From the NCBI RefSeq assembly GCF_025147485.1, contig NZ_CP102263.1, positions 3,237,501 through 3,301,500 of the forward strand: 64,000 nucleotides of DNA, read 5' to 3'. Below the pieces are notes generated by a model. The model was given only the letters and a program-made list of their open reading frames with translations, had not been told where the DNA came from and did not search any database. The position numbers were made by a program, and so were the translations under genes. This document shows positions 1 to 8,938 of this stretch, in pieces; position 1 is the stretch's first letter, and each line of letters starts with the position of its first letter. This stretch comes from Bacteroides uniformis (GTDB lineage Bacteria; Bacteroidota; Bacteroidia; Bacteroidales; Bacteroidaceae).

Positions 1-138
1 GTAGGTCCGCTGTTGATGGGACTGGTGGCAGACCATACGACGATGGTGTGGGCGTTCATCGTACCGCTGGTTGCCTATTGCGTGGTGTGGGCATATGCCC
101 GCAAGATGGTGTCCGTCTCTACCGCTTCTTCAATATAG
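1..138 (+). CDS. MFS transporter, C-terminal fragment (5' end outside window)
   Basis: The frame is open from base 1 and ends at TAG 136-138. The 45 visible residues form the last transmembrane helix region (LLMGLVADHTTMVWAFIVPLVAYCVVWAYARKM) of a major facilitator superfamily permease. The pattern recalls the FucP/GlcP-type sugar permeases common in Bacteroides, but too little is visible to name a substrate. The stop overlaps the convergent chromate transporter stop by 9 bases, so no terminator separates the two genes. Confidence 0.7.
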   Translation, partial: VGPLLMGLVADHTTMVWAFIVPLVAYCVVWAYARKMVSVSTASSI

Positions 139-654
139 AAGGAAGCCTGCGACTCCGGCAAGGATTATCAGTAAGATAGGGTGGAGGTTCCACTTCCACG
201 TCACGCCGAAAGCGGCTGCAAAGATAAGTATGCTTTTGTAATCTATGAAATTTTCCTTGTTCATCAGCAATAGGGCAGCAGCAGCTATCAATGATACGGA
301 CATGGGCAGCAGTCCCGACATTGCCGCCTTGATGTATTTGTTGTCCTTGCATTTCACGAAGAAGTAAGAGATGAGCAATACCAGGATGAACGAGGGAAGA
401 CATACTGCAATGGTGGTCACGACAGCTCCCCACACGCTTTGAGTAACTGCATAGCCCACATAGGTGGCACTGTTGATGCCTATCGGACCAGGCGTCATCT
501 GCGAGATGGCCACTACGTCCGTGAATTGTTGCAGGGTGAGCCAGTGATGGTGGTCCACCACCTCATATTGGATGAGGGACAACATGGCGTAACCGCCTCC
601 GAAACCGAACATTCCGATTTTTAGATATACCAATATCAGCTGCCAATAAATCAT
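130..654 (-). CDS. chromate transporter family protein, C-terminal-type half (short-chain ChrA)
   Basis: A 174-residue membrane protein with the chromate_transp signature near its N terminus (FGGGYAMLSLIQYEVVDHHHWLT, then MTPGPIGINSATYVGYAV) and about five hydrophobic helices. Short-chain ChrA proteins work as pairs of half-size subunits in the inner membrane. The start codon overlaps the stop of the upstream half by 4 bases, which indicates translational coupling. Family members export chromate, but gut Bacteroides copies are untested, so the physiological anion is open. Confidence 0.85.
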   Translation of the reverse strand: MIYWQLILVYLKIGMFGFGGGYAMLSLIQYEVVDHHHWLTLQQFTDVVAISQMTPGPIGINSATYVGYAVTQSVWGAVVTTIAVCLPSFILVLLISYFFVKCKDNKYIKAAMSGLLPMSVSLIAAAALLLMNKENFIDYKSILIFAAAFGVTWKWNLHPILLIILAGVAGFLLY

Positions 655-1232
655 ATCTGTAATTTTCTCAGTTTATCTTTTAACCATAATGTATAGAGCA
701 TTCCTCCTGCAATTCCTGCAAGGACAATGTATACGGGGGATAGCCCGAATTGCCAGATGAGTATGGTGGCGATGGCTGGAAGCACCAGTTGCCAATACTT
801 CAGCTTCAGTGCCCGTGCAGCCGAAATGCAGGGTATCACAATCAGTGCGACTACTGCCGGACGGATACCGTTAAAGATGCGTATCATCACCTGGTTGTCC
901 TGAAAATGAGCGAAGAACATGGCTATCAGCATCATGATGACAAAAGAGGGGAGGATTGTGGCAAGTGCACACACCAGGCTACCTTTTACTTTATGCAGCT
1001 TGTAGCCGACGAATATGGATATATTGACAGCAAAAACACCGGGAAGTGACTGGGTCAACGCAAACATTTCCATGAAATCTTCTTTACTCATCCATCTCTT
1101 TTTTACGATTTCCCGTTCAATGAGAGGTATCATAGCGTATCCGCCACCGATAGTGAACATTCCTATCTTGGCAAAGGTCATAAAAAGCAGTAAATATTTC
1201 ATTATTTCTCTTCGGGTGACTTTCTTTTGCAA
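651..1232 (-). CDS. chromate transporter family protein, N-terminal-type half (short-chain ChrA)
   Basis: A 193-residue partner of the following gene. The conserved FTIGGGYAMIPLIEREIV and LPGVFAVNISIFVGYKL motifs are present, with five or six hydrophobic segments. The listed start gives a short charged leader. An internal ATG at 1202 (MKYLLLF) would match the usual family start more closely, so the first ten residues are uncertain. This is the first gene of a two-gene operon read leftward. Confidence 0.85.
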   Translation of the reverse strand: MQKKVTRREIMKYLLLFMTFAKIGMFTIGGGYAMIPLIEREIVKKRWMSKEDFMEMFALTQSLPGVFAVNISIFVGYKLHKVKGSLVCALATILPSFVIMMLIAMFFAHFQDNQVMIRIFNGIRPAVVALIVIPCISAARALKLKYWQLVLPAIATILIWQFGLSPVYIVLAGIAGGMLYTLWLKDKLRKLQI

Positions 1233-1394
1233 AGAAACCCAAATTAATCAACATATACAAATTAGGGGGATAATATTTATTTATTAATATTTTATATTAC
1301 AGGGCTATATTCTTAAATCTATTTAAAAGGAGAATATTCCGTCGTAAATAAGCTTTATCTTTAACACGTAATTACAAATAATATAAATGTAGAT

Positions 1395-1790
1395 ATGATA
1401 CAGATAGTGCAATTACATGGTACGGATAAAAAGCTGTACGAGCTTGTAGCCCCTTTGGTTATGAGCCCGGAAGTGCTGAAACAGAACTACAATTACCCTT
1501 TCCGGACATCGGAAGAGTACGAGTGGTTTGTTGCTCTGGATAATAAACATGTTGTAGGTTTTGTGCCGGTGGAGCACAAGAAGTATGAATGTGTCATCAA
1601 CAACTATTATATTAAGGAAAGGAATGTTGACACGCTAAAATTGCTTCTGGAAAAGGTACTTGAGAAGCAGGGCGAGGAGAGTAGTCTGACGGCTGTTAGC
1701 TTTGTTGAAGATAGGGATGTCTTCAGCGAGCTGGGCTTTTTGGAAGACAAGGTATGGACCCGTTATGTGAAAATGAAGAAAAACAGATAA
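1395..1790 (+). CDS. small GNAT-like acetyltransferase in the IbrA/IbrB cassette
   Basis: A 131-residue soluble protein whose layout suggests a compact GNAT fold: a central strand FVALDNKHVVGFVPVEH, then a C-terminal strand-helix-strand ending LGFLEDKVWTRYVKMKK. The acetyl-CoA loop (Q/RxxGxG/A) is not clearly visible, so catalytic activity is doubtful. The stop is 2 bases before the likely start of the PAPS-reductase-like gene, so the two are almost certainly cotranscribed. A weak -7 match (TATCTTTA) lies upstream near 1357. Confidence 0.5.
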   Translation: MIQIVQLHGTDKKLYELVAPLVMSPEVLKQNYNYPFRTSEEYEWFVALDNKHVVGFVPVEHKKYECVINNYYIKERNVDTLKLLLEKVLEKQGEESSLTAVSFVEDRDVFSELGFLEDKVWTRYVKMKKNR

Positions 1791-1792
1791 TT

Positions 1793-3082
1793 ATGGCTAC
1801 ACCCAAAAATGTGTATGAACTGGCGCAAGAACGTCTTGATGTGATTTTTAGGGAATTTGACACGATATGCGTCTCTTTTTCGGGAGGAAAAGATAGTGGA
1901 GTGTTGCTGAATTTGTGCATAGACTATATCCGCCGGAACCGGCTGAACCGTAAACTGTGTGTATTCCATATGGACTATGAGATACAGTACAGCATGACCA
2001 TTGATTATGTGGACCGGGTATTGGAGGCGAATAAGGATATATTGGAGGTGTATCGTGTTTGTGTGCCTTTCCGTGTAACGACTTGTACGTCGATGTACCA
2101 GAGTTACTGGCGTCCGTGGCAGGAGGATTTGGAGGACATTTGGGTAAGGAAGATGCCGAAAGGCTGCCTCACTAAAGAGACGTTTCCTTTCTACACTCCC
2201 GAAATGTGGGATTATGAGTTCCAGATGCACTTTGCCAAATGGCTGCATGAGAAGAAGGATGGAGTGCGTGCCTGCTTTCTCATAGGCATCCGTACGCAAG
2301 AGAGTTTTAACCGCTGGCGCAGCATCCATCTGAACCGGAAGTATCAGATGTACCACAATTACCGCTGGACCTCGAAGATAGGCAATGACATTTTCAATGC
2401 TTATCCCATTTATGATTGGAAGACGACGGATATCTGGACGGCCAATGGCAAATTCGGCTTTGACTATAACCATTTGTATGACCTATATTATAAAGCCGGA
2501 GTCAATATCGAACGCCAGCGTGTGGCAAGCCCTTTTCTTTGTGAGGCACAAGAGAGCCTGAAGCTGTATCGTGTCATCGACCCGAATACTTGGGGAAGAA
2601 TGATAGGGCGGGTCAACGGGGTGAACTTTACCGGTATTTACGGAGGGACGCGTGCTATGGGGTGGCAGACGGTCCGACTGCCCGAAGGGTATACGTGGAA
2701 AGGCTTTATGCAGTTCCTGCTTTCCACCTTGCCGGAAGAGACCCGGAGGAACTACTTGAAAAAGCTTACCGTCAGCATTGAATTCTGGCGTACAAAAGGG
2801 GGGTGTCTGGCTGACGAGACCATCCAGAAGCTGAGGGATGCAGGAGTGTCCATTGAAGTGATAAATACCACGAATTACAAGACAAACAAGAAGCCGGTGC
2901 GCATGGATTATCTGGATGATATTGACATCGCGGAATTCCGGGAAATTCCCACTTATAAGCGGATGTGCATATGCATCCTGAAGAATGACCATGCCTGCAA
3001 GTACATGGGTTTTGCCTTGAACAAGGAAGAGGCATACAAAAGAGACAAGATAATGGAACAATTCAAAAATATGATGTTATGA
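1793..3082 (+). CDS. ibrA: IbrA-like PAPS-reductase-family ATP pyrophosphatase (DUF3440)
   Basis: A 429-residue soluble protein with the PP-loop SGGKDS at about residues 30-35, typical of the phosphoadenosine phosphosulfate reductase / ATP pyrophosphatase superfamily. The length, the FLIGIRTQESFNRWRSI and YPIYDWKTTDIW motifs and the following ParB-like gene all match the IbrA group (DUF3440). I chose ATG 1793 rather than 1754 because 1754 would overlap the upstream gene by 37 bases and add an unconserved leader. In E. coli, IbrA and IbrB act as regulators of immunoglobulin-binding eib genes. The biochemical reaction is unknown. Confidence 0.8.
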   Translation: MATPKNVYELAQERLDVIFREFDTICVSFSGGKDSGVLLNLCIDYIRRNRLNRKLCVFHMDYEIQYSMTIDYVDRVLEANKDILEVYRVCVPFRVTTCTSMYQSYWRPWQEDLEDIWVRKMPKGCLTKETFPFYTPEMWDYEFQMHFAKWLHEKKDGVRACFLIGIRTQESFNRWRSIHLNRKYQMYHNYRWTSKIGNDIFNAYPIYDWKTTDIWTANGKFGFDYNHLYDLYYKAGVNIERQRVASPFLCEAQESLKLYRVIDPNTWGRMIGRVNGVNFTGIYGGTRAMGWQTVRLPEGYTWKGFMQFLLSTLPEETRRNYLKKLTVSIEFWRTKGGCLADETIQKLRDAGVSIEVINTTNYKTNKKPVRMDYLDDIDIAEFREIPTYKRMCICILKNDHACKYMGFALNKEEAYKRDKIMEQFKNMML

Positions 3083-3612
3083 GCGTAGATAAAAGTCCGG
3101 TATATAACGTAAGGGCAATTCCAATAGAGAAAATACAAGCAAACGATTACAATCCGAATGTAGTGGCACCGCCCGAAATGAAGCTTCTGGAGCTTTCCAT
3201 CTGGGAAGATGGTTTCACCATGCCTTGTGTCTGTTACTATGATGAGGAAGAGGATAACTACATCCTGGTGGACGGTTACCACCGTTATCAGGTGTTGAAG
3301 ACATCCAAAAGAATTTATCAGCGCGAAAACGGGTTGCTTCCCGTGGTCGTGATTGACAAGGAACTTTCCAACCGTATGGCGTCCACTATCCGTCATAATC
3401 GTGCCCGTGGTACGCATAATATCGAGTTGATGTGCCATATTGTTGCGGAATTGGACAGAGCCGGTATGTCTGATGAATGGATAATGAAGAATATCGGAAT
3501 GGATCGCGACGAAGTGTTGCGTTTAAAGCAAATTTCGGGTCTGGCAGACTTGTTTGCGAACAAGAACTTCAGCATTCCGGATAAGAAAGAAGAGTATGTG
3601 GCGGATAAATAA
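3079..3612 (+). CDS. ibrB: IbrB-like ParB/Srx-fold nuclease-family protein
   Basis: A 177-residue protein whose N-terminal half carries the ParB/sulfiredoxin-fold pattern: IPIEKIQANDYNPNVV, then LVDGYHRYQVLK (the DGxHR motif), then TIRHNRARGTHN. The C-terminal part (MSDEWIMKNIGMDRDEVLRLKQISGL) looks like a helix-turn-helix, as in ParB KorB domains. The ATG overlaps the ibrA stop (ATGA), so the pair is translationally coupled. The family partner of IbrA is a DNA-associated regulator, but no CTP-binding or nuclease activity can be inferred from sequence alone. Confidence 0.8.
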   Translation: MSVDKSPVYNVRAIPIEKIQANDYNPNVVAPPEMKLLELSIWEDGFTMPCVCYYDEEEDNYILVDGYHRYQVLKTSKRIYQRENGLLPVVVIDKELSNRMASTIRHNRARGTHNIELMCHIVAELDRAGMSDEWIMKNIGMDRDEVLRLKQISGLADLFANKNFSIPDKKEEYVADK

Positions 3613-3686
3613 ATGAATATTTCAGGGGTGGATTTTTTAATCTGCCTCTTTATATTCATTAACAAGTGAAATATTTCGTTGCAAAC

Positions 3687-3717
3687 TTGCATAATTTAGT
3701 CAAATCGCCTACATTTG
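3687..3717 (+). promoter_or_regulatory. Bacteroides sigma-ABfr promoter for the UDP-glucuronate decarboxylase gene
   Basis: TTG at 3687-3689 (context CTTG), a 20-base spacer, and TACATTTG at 3710-3717. This is a perfect match to the Bacteroides -7 consensus TAnnTTTG at the preferred spacing. It sits 60 bases upstream of the start codon. Confidence 0.7.
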
Positions 3718-3777
3718 TCAGCATCAAAACAAACAGAATAGGTCCTATGTGCTTTAAGGCACTATAAAAAACATTAC

Positions 3778-4713
3778 ATGAAGAAAATTTTGGTTAGTGG
3801 CGGTGCTGGTTTTATAGGTTCTCATCTTTGTACCCGATTGATAAACGACGGGCATCAGGTGATTTGTCTGGATAATCTTTTCACCGGTTCGGAAGGAAAT
3901 ATCACTCATCTGAAGAGCAATCCCCGCTTTGAATTTGTACTGCATGATGTGGAAACCCCTTATGAGGCAGATGTGGACGAAATCTATAATCTGGCTTGTC
4001 CTGCTTCTCCCATCCACTACCAATATGATGCCATTAAAACCATCAAGACTTCTGTATTGGGCGCCATCAATATGCTGGGACTGGCCAAAAAGACGAATGC
4101 CAAGATATTGCAGGCTTCTACCAGCGAAGTGTACGGTGACCCCGTTATTCATCCCCAAGTGGAAAGTTATTGGGGAAATGTAAATCCAATTGGCCTCCGT
4201 TCTTGTTATGATGAAGGGAAGCGTTGTGCCGAGACATTGTTTATGGACTATCACCGCCAGAATGGAGTGCGGATCAAGATTATCCGTATATTCAATACGT
4301 ACGGTCCTCGGATGTTGCCGAATGACGGACGGGTGGTTTCCAATTTCGTGGTTCAAGCATTGCAGAACCAGGATATTACAATATACGGTTCGGGTAATCA
4401 GACGCGAAGTTTCCAATATGTAGATGACTGTATAGAAGGTATGGTGCGGATGATGAACACGGAGGACGATTTTATCGGTCCGGTAAACTTGGGAAATCCG
4501 AATGAATTCTCCATATTGGAACTGGCGGAAAAGGTCATTAGGCTGACGAATTCCAAGTCGAAACTGATTTTCAAGCCACTGCCTCATGATGATCCCAAAC
4601 AGCGTCAGCCGGACATCACTCTGGCAAAGGAAAAGTTGGGCTGGGAACCGACTATAGAGCTGGAAGAGGGTTTACAGTATATAATAGAGTATTTTAAGGA
4701 ATATCGTTCCTAA
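3778..4713 (+). CDS. UDP-glucuronic acid decarboxylase (UDP-xylose synthase), NAD-dependent SDR
   Basis: A 311-residue extended SDR enzyme. The NAD-binding [10 protein letters not shown] is at residues 8-17. The family marker [14 protein letters not shown], the Ser/Tyr/Lys triad region (STSEVYGDP, then CYDEGKR) and the IFNTYGPRM motif are typical of UDP-glucuronate decarboxylases. These oxidise and decarboxylate UDP-GlcA to UDP-xylose in the cytoplasm for surface glycans. It has its own promoter and is not part of the distant capsule locus. An alternative is a related dTDP-glucose-4,6-dehydratase-like enzyme, but the SPIHYQ/CYDEGKR combination favours UXS. Confidence 0.88.
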   Translation: MKKILVSGGAGFIGSHLCTRLINDGHQVICLDNLFTGSEGNITHLKSNPRFEFVLHDVETPYEADVDEIYNLACPASPIHYQYDAIKTIKTSVLGAINMLGLAKKTNAKILQASTSEVYGDPVIHPQVESYWGNVNPIGLRSCYDEGKRCAETLFMDYHRQNGVRIKIIRIFNTYGPRMLPNDGRVVSNFVVQALQNQDITIYGSGNQTRSFQYVDDCIEGMVRMMNTEDDFIGPVNLGNPNEFSILELAEKVIRLTNSKSKLIFKPLPHDDPKQRQPDITLAKEKLGWEPTIELEEGLQYIIEYFKEYRS

Positions 4714-4754
4714 CTAAATAGTAATTTTGATAACGGGAAAAACAATATAGAAAG

Positions 4755-5882
4755 ATGAACATGGAAATAAATCCTTCCGAATACAAGATTCTCATCGTTG
4801 ACGATGTGATGTCAAACGTTTTATTGTTGAAAGTGCTTTTGACAAATGAGAAATTCGCGATTGCTACTGCAAGTAACGGGCGGCAAGCGTTGGAACAGGT
4901 GGAAAAGGAAAATCCTGATTTGGTTTTGCTTGACGTAATGATGCCGGACATGAGTGGTTTTGAAGTAGCTCAACATTTAAAGTCAAATCCGAATACAGCT
5001 GATATTCCAATCATCTTTCTGACCGCACTGAATAGTACGGCAGATATTGTGAAGGGGTTTCAGGTTGGCGCGAATGACTTCATCTCTAAGCCTTTCAATA
5101 AGGAGGAATTGATTATCCGTGTTACCCACCAAATATCTTTGGTAGCTGCCAAACGGTTGATTTTGAGTAAGACGGAAGAACTGCAACGTACTATTGCCGG
5201 GCGTGACAAGCTTTATTCGGTGATTGCCCATGACTTACGTTCTCCGATGGGATCCATCAAAATGGTGCTGAATATGCTGATATTGAACTTGCCATCTGAG
5301 AAAATTGGCGCCGAAATGTACGAGCTTCTGACGATGGCTAATCAGACTACGGAGGATGTGTTTTCATTGCTGGATAACCTGCTGAAATGGACAAAGAGTC
5401 AAATCGGTAAGTTGAACGTGGTTTATCAGGATGTGGACCTCGTCGAAGTGACAGACGGTGTCATTGAGATTTTCAGTATGGTGGCAAGCCTGAAGAAGAT
5501 AAGAATCCACGAGATGAAACCGGAAAAAATGATGGTCAACGCTGATATTGACATGCTGAAGACAGTGGTCCGTAACTTGTTGAGTAATGCCATTAAGTTC
5601 AGTAAGGAGAACTCAGAGGTACTGGTGAAGATGGAGGAAGTAGATGGTATGGCAGTTGTCAGCGTTCAGGATTATGGCTGTGGCATCAGCGAGGAGGGGC
5701 AGAAGAAGTTGTTGCATACTGATACGCATTTCAGCACGTTCGGCACGAACAACGAAGAAGGCTCGGGACTGGGCTTGTTGCTATGCAAGGATTTTGTCGT
5801 GAAGAATGGCGGTAAACTGTGGTTTACTTCCAAGGAAGGCGAAGGCTCCATATTCAGCTTCTCTATTCCGGTGAAGAAGTGA
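4755..5882 (+). CDS. response regulator-histidine kinase fusion (REC first, then HisKA-HATPase)
   Basis: A 375-residue soluble protein. An N-terminal receiver domain (about residues 10-130; acidic D16-D17, phosphoacceptor D60 in LLDVMMPDMSGF, conserved K in ISKPF) is followed by a linker helix, a HisKA dimerisation domain with H159 (VIAHDLRSP), and a HATPase_c domain with N278 (NLLSNAIKFS), a DYGCGIS G1 box and a GSGLGLLLCK G2 box. There is no signal peptide or membrane helix, so it is cytosolic. The receiver precedes the kinase, unlike most hybrid kinases, so the receiver probably controls the kinase. It stands alone and ends at an unusual hairpin array. Confidence 0.9.
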   Translation: MNMEINPSEYKILIVDDVMSNVLLLKVLLTNEKFAIATASNGRQALEQVEKENPDLVLLDVMMPDMSGFEVAQHLKSNPNTADIPIIFLTALNSTADIVKGFQVGANDFISKPFNKEELIIRVTHQISLVAAKRLILSKTEELQRTIAGRDKLYSVIAHDLRSPMGSIKMVLNMLILNLPSEKIGAEMYELLTMANQTTEDVFSLLDNLLKWTKSQIGKLNVVYQDVDLVEVTDGVIEIFSMVASLKKIRIHEMKPEKMMVNADIDMLKTVVRNLLSNAIKFSKENSEVLVKMEEVDGMAVVSVQDYGCGISEEGQKKLLHTDTHFSTFGTNNEEGSGLGLLLCKDFVVKNGGKLWFTSKEGEGSIFSFSIPVKK

Positions 5883-5898
5883 TAACGAAGAAAATAGA

Positions 5899-5933
5899 AC
5901 GGATGGTCCGTTGAAGTAAAACAGACCATCCGT
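5899..5933. repeat. upstream hairpin of a four-copy inverted 10-13 bp motif
   Basis: ACGGATGGTC (5899-5908) pairs with GACCATCCGT (5924-5933). The same sequence recurs in the terminator just downstream in both senses, so alternative pairings between the four arms are possible. Confidence 0.75.
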
Positions 5934-5965
5934 CAGACTCAAATAGACCGTCTGTTACGGTCGTG

Positions 5966-6005
5966 CAGACCATCTGTTTCTTATGAACGGATGGTCTGTT
6001 TTTTT
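5966..6005. terminator. rho-independent terminator between convergent genes
   Basis: CAGACCATCTGTT (5966-5978) pairs with AACGGATGGTCTG (5986-5998) through one G-U, with a 7-base loop, and is followed by seven T residues (5999-6005). It ends the kinase transcript. The stem lies just past the stop of the minus-strand AddB-like gene, so it may act on both sides. Confidence 0.85.
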
Positions 6006-8895
6006 ATCTCTTACACAGACTGCGGAAATCGCAATATTCACATTTCCGGGTATCCTCTGTTTGGCTGAATGTTTCTTCTTGGCTGAATATCTCCTGCAGG
6101 AGTCCGTGCAGCCGTTCGCGAAACTCGTCTTCGAAGAAAGCGAAGTTGTTGACCGGTACCTTGGGTTGTCGCGGCGCTCCCATTTCGATGACCGGGGAGT
6201 AGCTTTCGGAAGCTGCCCGGTGGATGTAAAGTAGGGAAGGGGCTACCTTCAGCGATTGCTTGCGGCAGAGGATGGCGGCGTACAGAAACGTCTGGAAAAT
6301 ATAGTTGGGACGGTTGTCGGCGGGAGTAAACAGTTGTTCTATATTTTCAGGAGTCTTGGGAGTACCGCCTGTCTTGTAGTCCACGATACGTAGCGTGTCT
6401 CCTTTGCTGTCCAGGCGGTCGATGGTACCGCCTATCTGTAAGGCAAGCTTTCCTTGCGGAGTATCTATTTCCATCATTTCTCTGACGTCCTGTTCCATAC
6501 CCTCCATACGGAACGGGGCATATTGCAGGTCATTGCGCAGAAGCTGGCGCAGGTAAGAGGCAATGACTTTGGAATGGATAAGCTGCGTACCGTTATATTC
6601 CGGTTGCTCCGTAAGGGGCACATGGAAGAACTTTTCTTTAAAAGCATTGTCCACATAGGCTTGCAGGCGAACATCGTCTTTCAGTAATTGTTCCAGGTCG
6701 TCTTTACGTATCTCCCGTCCGTTGGCTGTCAGTTCGTTGTACACCAGTTCGGCGGAACGGTGGAAGATGGTGCCGAAGAGGGTGGAGTCTATCTCGGCGC
6801 TTACTTCATCGGGAGCTTTCAGGCCGGCTACGTATCGGTAGTAGAATTTCAGGCGGCAGTCCAGATAGGCATTGAGGGCAGAGGGGGAGAAGAACGCTTT
6901 GGGACGTTGGTGGATGTTGTAGGCGTCGAACATCTGTTGCAACATCTCCGGTGTCTTGTGAATCTCAATTTCCCGGGCTTGCTGTGGAGATTGTCCGGCT
7001 TCAAGGTACTCAAGGGAGATGTTGTGCGGCGACTCTACCTGGAATTGCAGCATGAAGCGGGACATCTCCCCGCGGTTCAGTCCGTCCGAAGAGATGTTAT
7101 ATAATAAGGTGACGTTTTCTGCCCGTTGGATGAGGCGGTAGAAGTAGTAGGCATAGACGGCATTCTTGTGTTCTATGGTGGTCATGCCGAAGGCCTTCCT
7201 CAGGTTGTAGGGAATGAAGGAGGAGTCGCCTCCGGCTTTGGGCAATTGCCCTTCGTTGAGGGAGAGCATGATGAGGTTGCGGAAATCGAGGTTACGCGTT
7301 TCCAGCACCCCCATTACTTGCATGCCGATGGCGGGTTCTCCGTGGAAGGGAATGTTGGCAGAGGTAAGCAAGCGGTTCAGCAGTCGCTTCAGCGTGTCTG
7401 TGCGCACACTACTCAATTCGCCGGTCTCTATCAGGCTGAGCAGGCGGTTGACGAGGGTGTAGCTTTTGAACAGAGACTCGCGGTACAGCTGGTTGAAGAT
7501 GTCTTCCACGTCTTTTTCCTGGCGGTAGAGGACGGCCACTTCGCGAAGCAGTTCGGTGAGGTAGCTGCATAGGGCGGCGATGCCGTTCTGTGGTGTAAAG
7601 ACTTGTTCAAGGAATGCGTCCTGCTTCAGCTCCGAGGGAAGGGGATAGAAGCGGTTGTCCCGGGTAAGCTGTTTTTCCAGTGTTTCGGCATTGGGGGAAA
7701 GTTGCCGGGTGTAAGGGTGTTTCAGCAGCGTGATTACGGTTTCGTAGATGTATCGTCCGGTACCTGCATGGTAGCCGGTAGTCTGTAGCTCTACAAGGGC
7801 GTTGATAAAACTGTACACCGGAGTTTGGGCAAGGGGAAATCCCATTGTGATGTTGACGTTCTTTACCTCTGCCGGAATGGAGTGGAGGACGGGAAGCAGT
7901 AGGGATTCGTTGCAAAGGACAACGGCAGTGTCTTTGAATGAAGAAGGGGTTCTTAATTCTTCATTCCCCCTAATCCATTGCGGCAAGTAGCGGGCTTGTG
8001 CATTTTCGGTAGAAGCGGAGATAAAGCGTACGTTCTTGGGTTTCCGCAGTACATCAAAAGAAGTTTCGGGCAGTTGGTTGGGAAACAGCTTTAGGTTGCG
8101 GAGGATGAATTCGCCTGCTTCGTGGGTATAGGGCGGCTTTTGCTCAAGGGGAAGACGGGTGTAGAACACGTCGTAATCCCAATAGAACATTGCTTTTCCG
8201 GCATCCTGCAAGAGCTGGAAGAAACGGGTTTCTACTCTATTCAGCACGTTGAAGCCGACAAATACATAGCGGTCGTAGCGCAGTCGGTCGGTGTCGAGTT
8301 GCTCCATGACATTGCGGTACATCATGCCTTCGTAGGCGATGCCCAGTTCTGTAAGATTGCGGCGGTAGTGGCGGTAGATGTCGCCCAGTTTATCCCAGAG
8401 GGAGATGAATTTGGCTTTCAGCTCCGTGCGCTTTTCTATGGAAAAGTTCTGGAAGAACTGGCGGATGGCTTCTTCTTGTTCTTGGTCGAGGAAGTCGTAA
8501 TTGTCCATAATGTTCTTCAGTTCTTGCAGGTTGCTGAAGAGTTTGTCGGCATCTACAAGGTTTTTGTCTACGTCATCGAAATCGCTGATGAGCAGTTCTC
8601 CCCAGAAGTAGAAGTCATCCAGAGTTTCTTCGCTGCGGGTCTCTTCGCGGAACACCTTATACAGTTCGCATACCAGGCGGATAGGGTCACCGGACTTCAA
8701 TGGAGAGAGTTGCCGGAACAGTTCGCTGATGCTGACGTAGGCAGGCGACCACAAAGGGCGGTCCGTTTCAGCTGCCAGATATTCGTTGAAGAACAGACTG
8801 GCACGTTTGTTGGGGAAAACGATGGCGGTGCGCGAGAGGTCGTTTCCTATTTTGGCGTAAAGGTCGCGGGCGACCAGTTGGAGGAATGTTTCCAT
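6004..8895 (-). CDS. AddB-like PD-(D/E)XK nuclease subunit of a double-strand break repair complex
   Basis: A 963-residue protein. The C-terminal RecB-family nuclease domain shows GGTIDRLDSKGDTLRIVDYKTG (Asp plus DxK). Cysteines placed as in iron-sulfur AddB nucleases flank it: one in YLDCRLKFYYRY and three in CEYCDFRSLCKR at the C terminus. The N-terminal FPNKRASLFFNEYL occupies the Walker A position but lacks GKT, as in inactivated AddB helicase domains. It lies downstream of the AddA-like gene with a 43-base AT-rich spacer. The pair probably processes double-strand ends for RecA. Confidence 0.88.
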   Translation of the reverse strand: METFLQLVARDLYAKIGNDLSRTAIVFPNKRASLFFNEYLAAETDRPLWSPAYVSISELFRQLSPLKSGDPIRLVCELYKVFREETRSEETLDDFYFWGELLISDFDDVDKNLVDADKLFSNLQELKNIMDNYDFLDQEQEEAIRQFFQNFSIEKRTELKAKFISLWDKLGDIYRHYRRNLTELGIAYEGMMYRNVMEQLDTDRLRYDRYVFVGFNVLNRVETRFFQLLQDAGKAMFYWDYDVFYTRLPLEQKPPYTHEAGEFILRNLKLFPNQLPETSFDVLRKPKNVRFISASTENAQARYLPQWIRGNEELRTPSSFKDTAVVLCNESLLLPVLHSIPAEVKNVNITMGFPLAQTPVYSFINALVELQTTGYHAGTGRYIYETVITLLKHPYTRQLSPNAETLEKQLTRDNRFYPLPSELKQDAFLEQVFTPQNGIAALCSYLTELLREVAVLYRQEKDVEDIFNQLYRESLFKSYTLVNRLLSLIETGELSSVRTDTLKRLLNRLLTSANIPFHGEPAIGMQVMGVLETRNLDFRNLIMLSLNEGQLPKAGGDSSFIPYNLRKAFGMTTIEHKNAVYAYYFYRLIQRAENVTLLYNISSDGLNRGEMSRFMLQFQVESPHNISLEYLEAGQSPQQAREIEIHKTPEMLQQMFDAYNIHQRPKAFFSPSALNAYLDCRLKFYYRYVAGLKAPDEVSAEIDSTLFGTIFHRSAELVYNELTANGREIRKDDLEQLLKDDVRLQAYVDNAFKEKFFHVPLTEQPEYNGTQLIHSKVIASYLRQLLRNDLQYAPFRMEGMEQDVREMMEIDTPQGKLALQIGGTIDRLDSKGDTLRIVDYKTGGTPKTPENIEQLFTPADNRPNYIFQTFLYAAILCRKQSLKVAPSLLYIHRAASESYSPVIEMGAPRQPKVPVNNFAFFEDEFRERLHGLLQEIFSQEETFSQTEDTRKCEYCDFRSLCKR

Positions 8896-8938
8896 GATTT
8901 AGTTGATAATTGATAATTAATAGTGGATGGGGAGTGAG

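Noticed and set aside
1763..2473. 236-codon minus-strand frame opposite ibrA
   Set aside because: No recognisable motif; ibrA on the other strand has the PP-loop and fits its operon.
8122..8913. 263-codon plus-strand frame inside the AddB-like gene
   Set aside because: Valine/glutamate-rich composition typical of antisense reading; no start context, and the AddB-like protein covers it.
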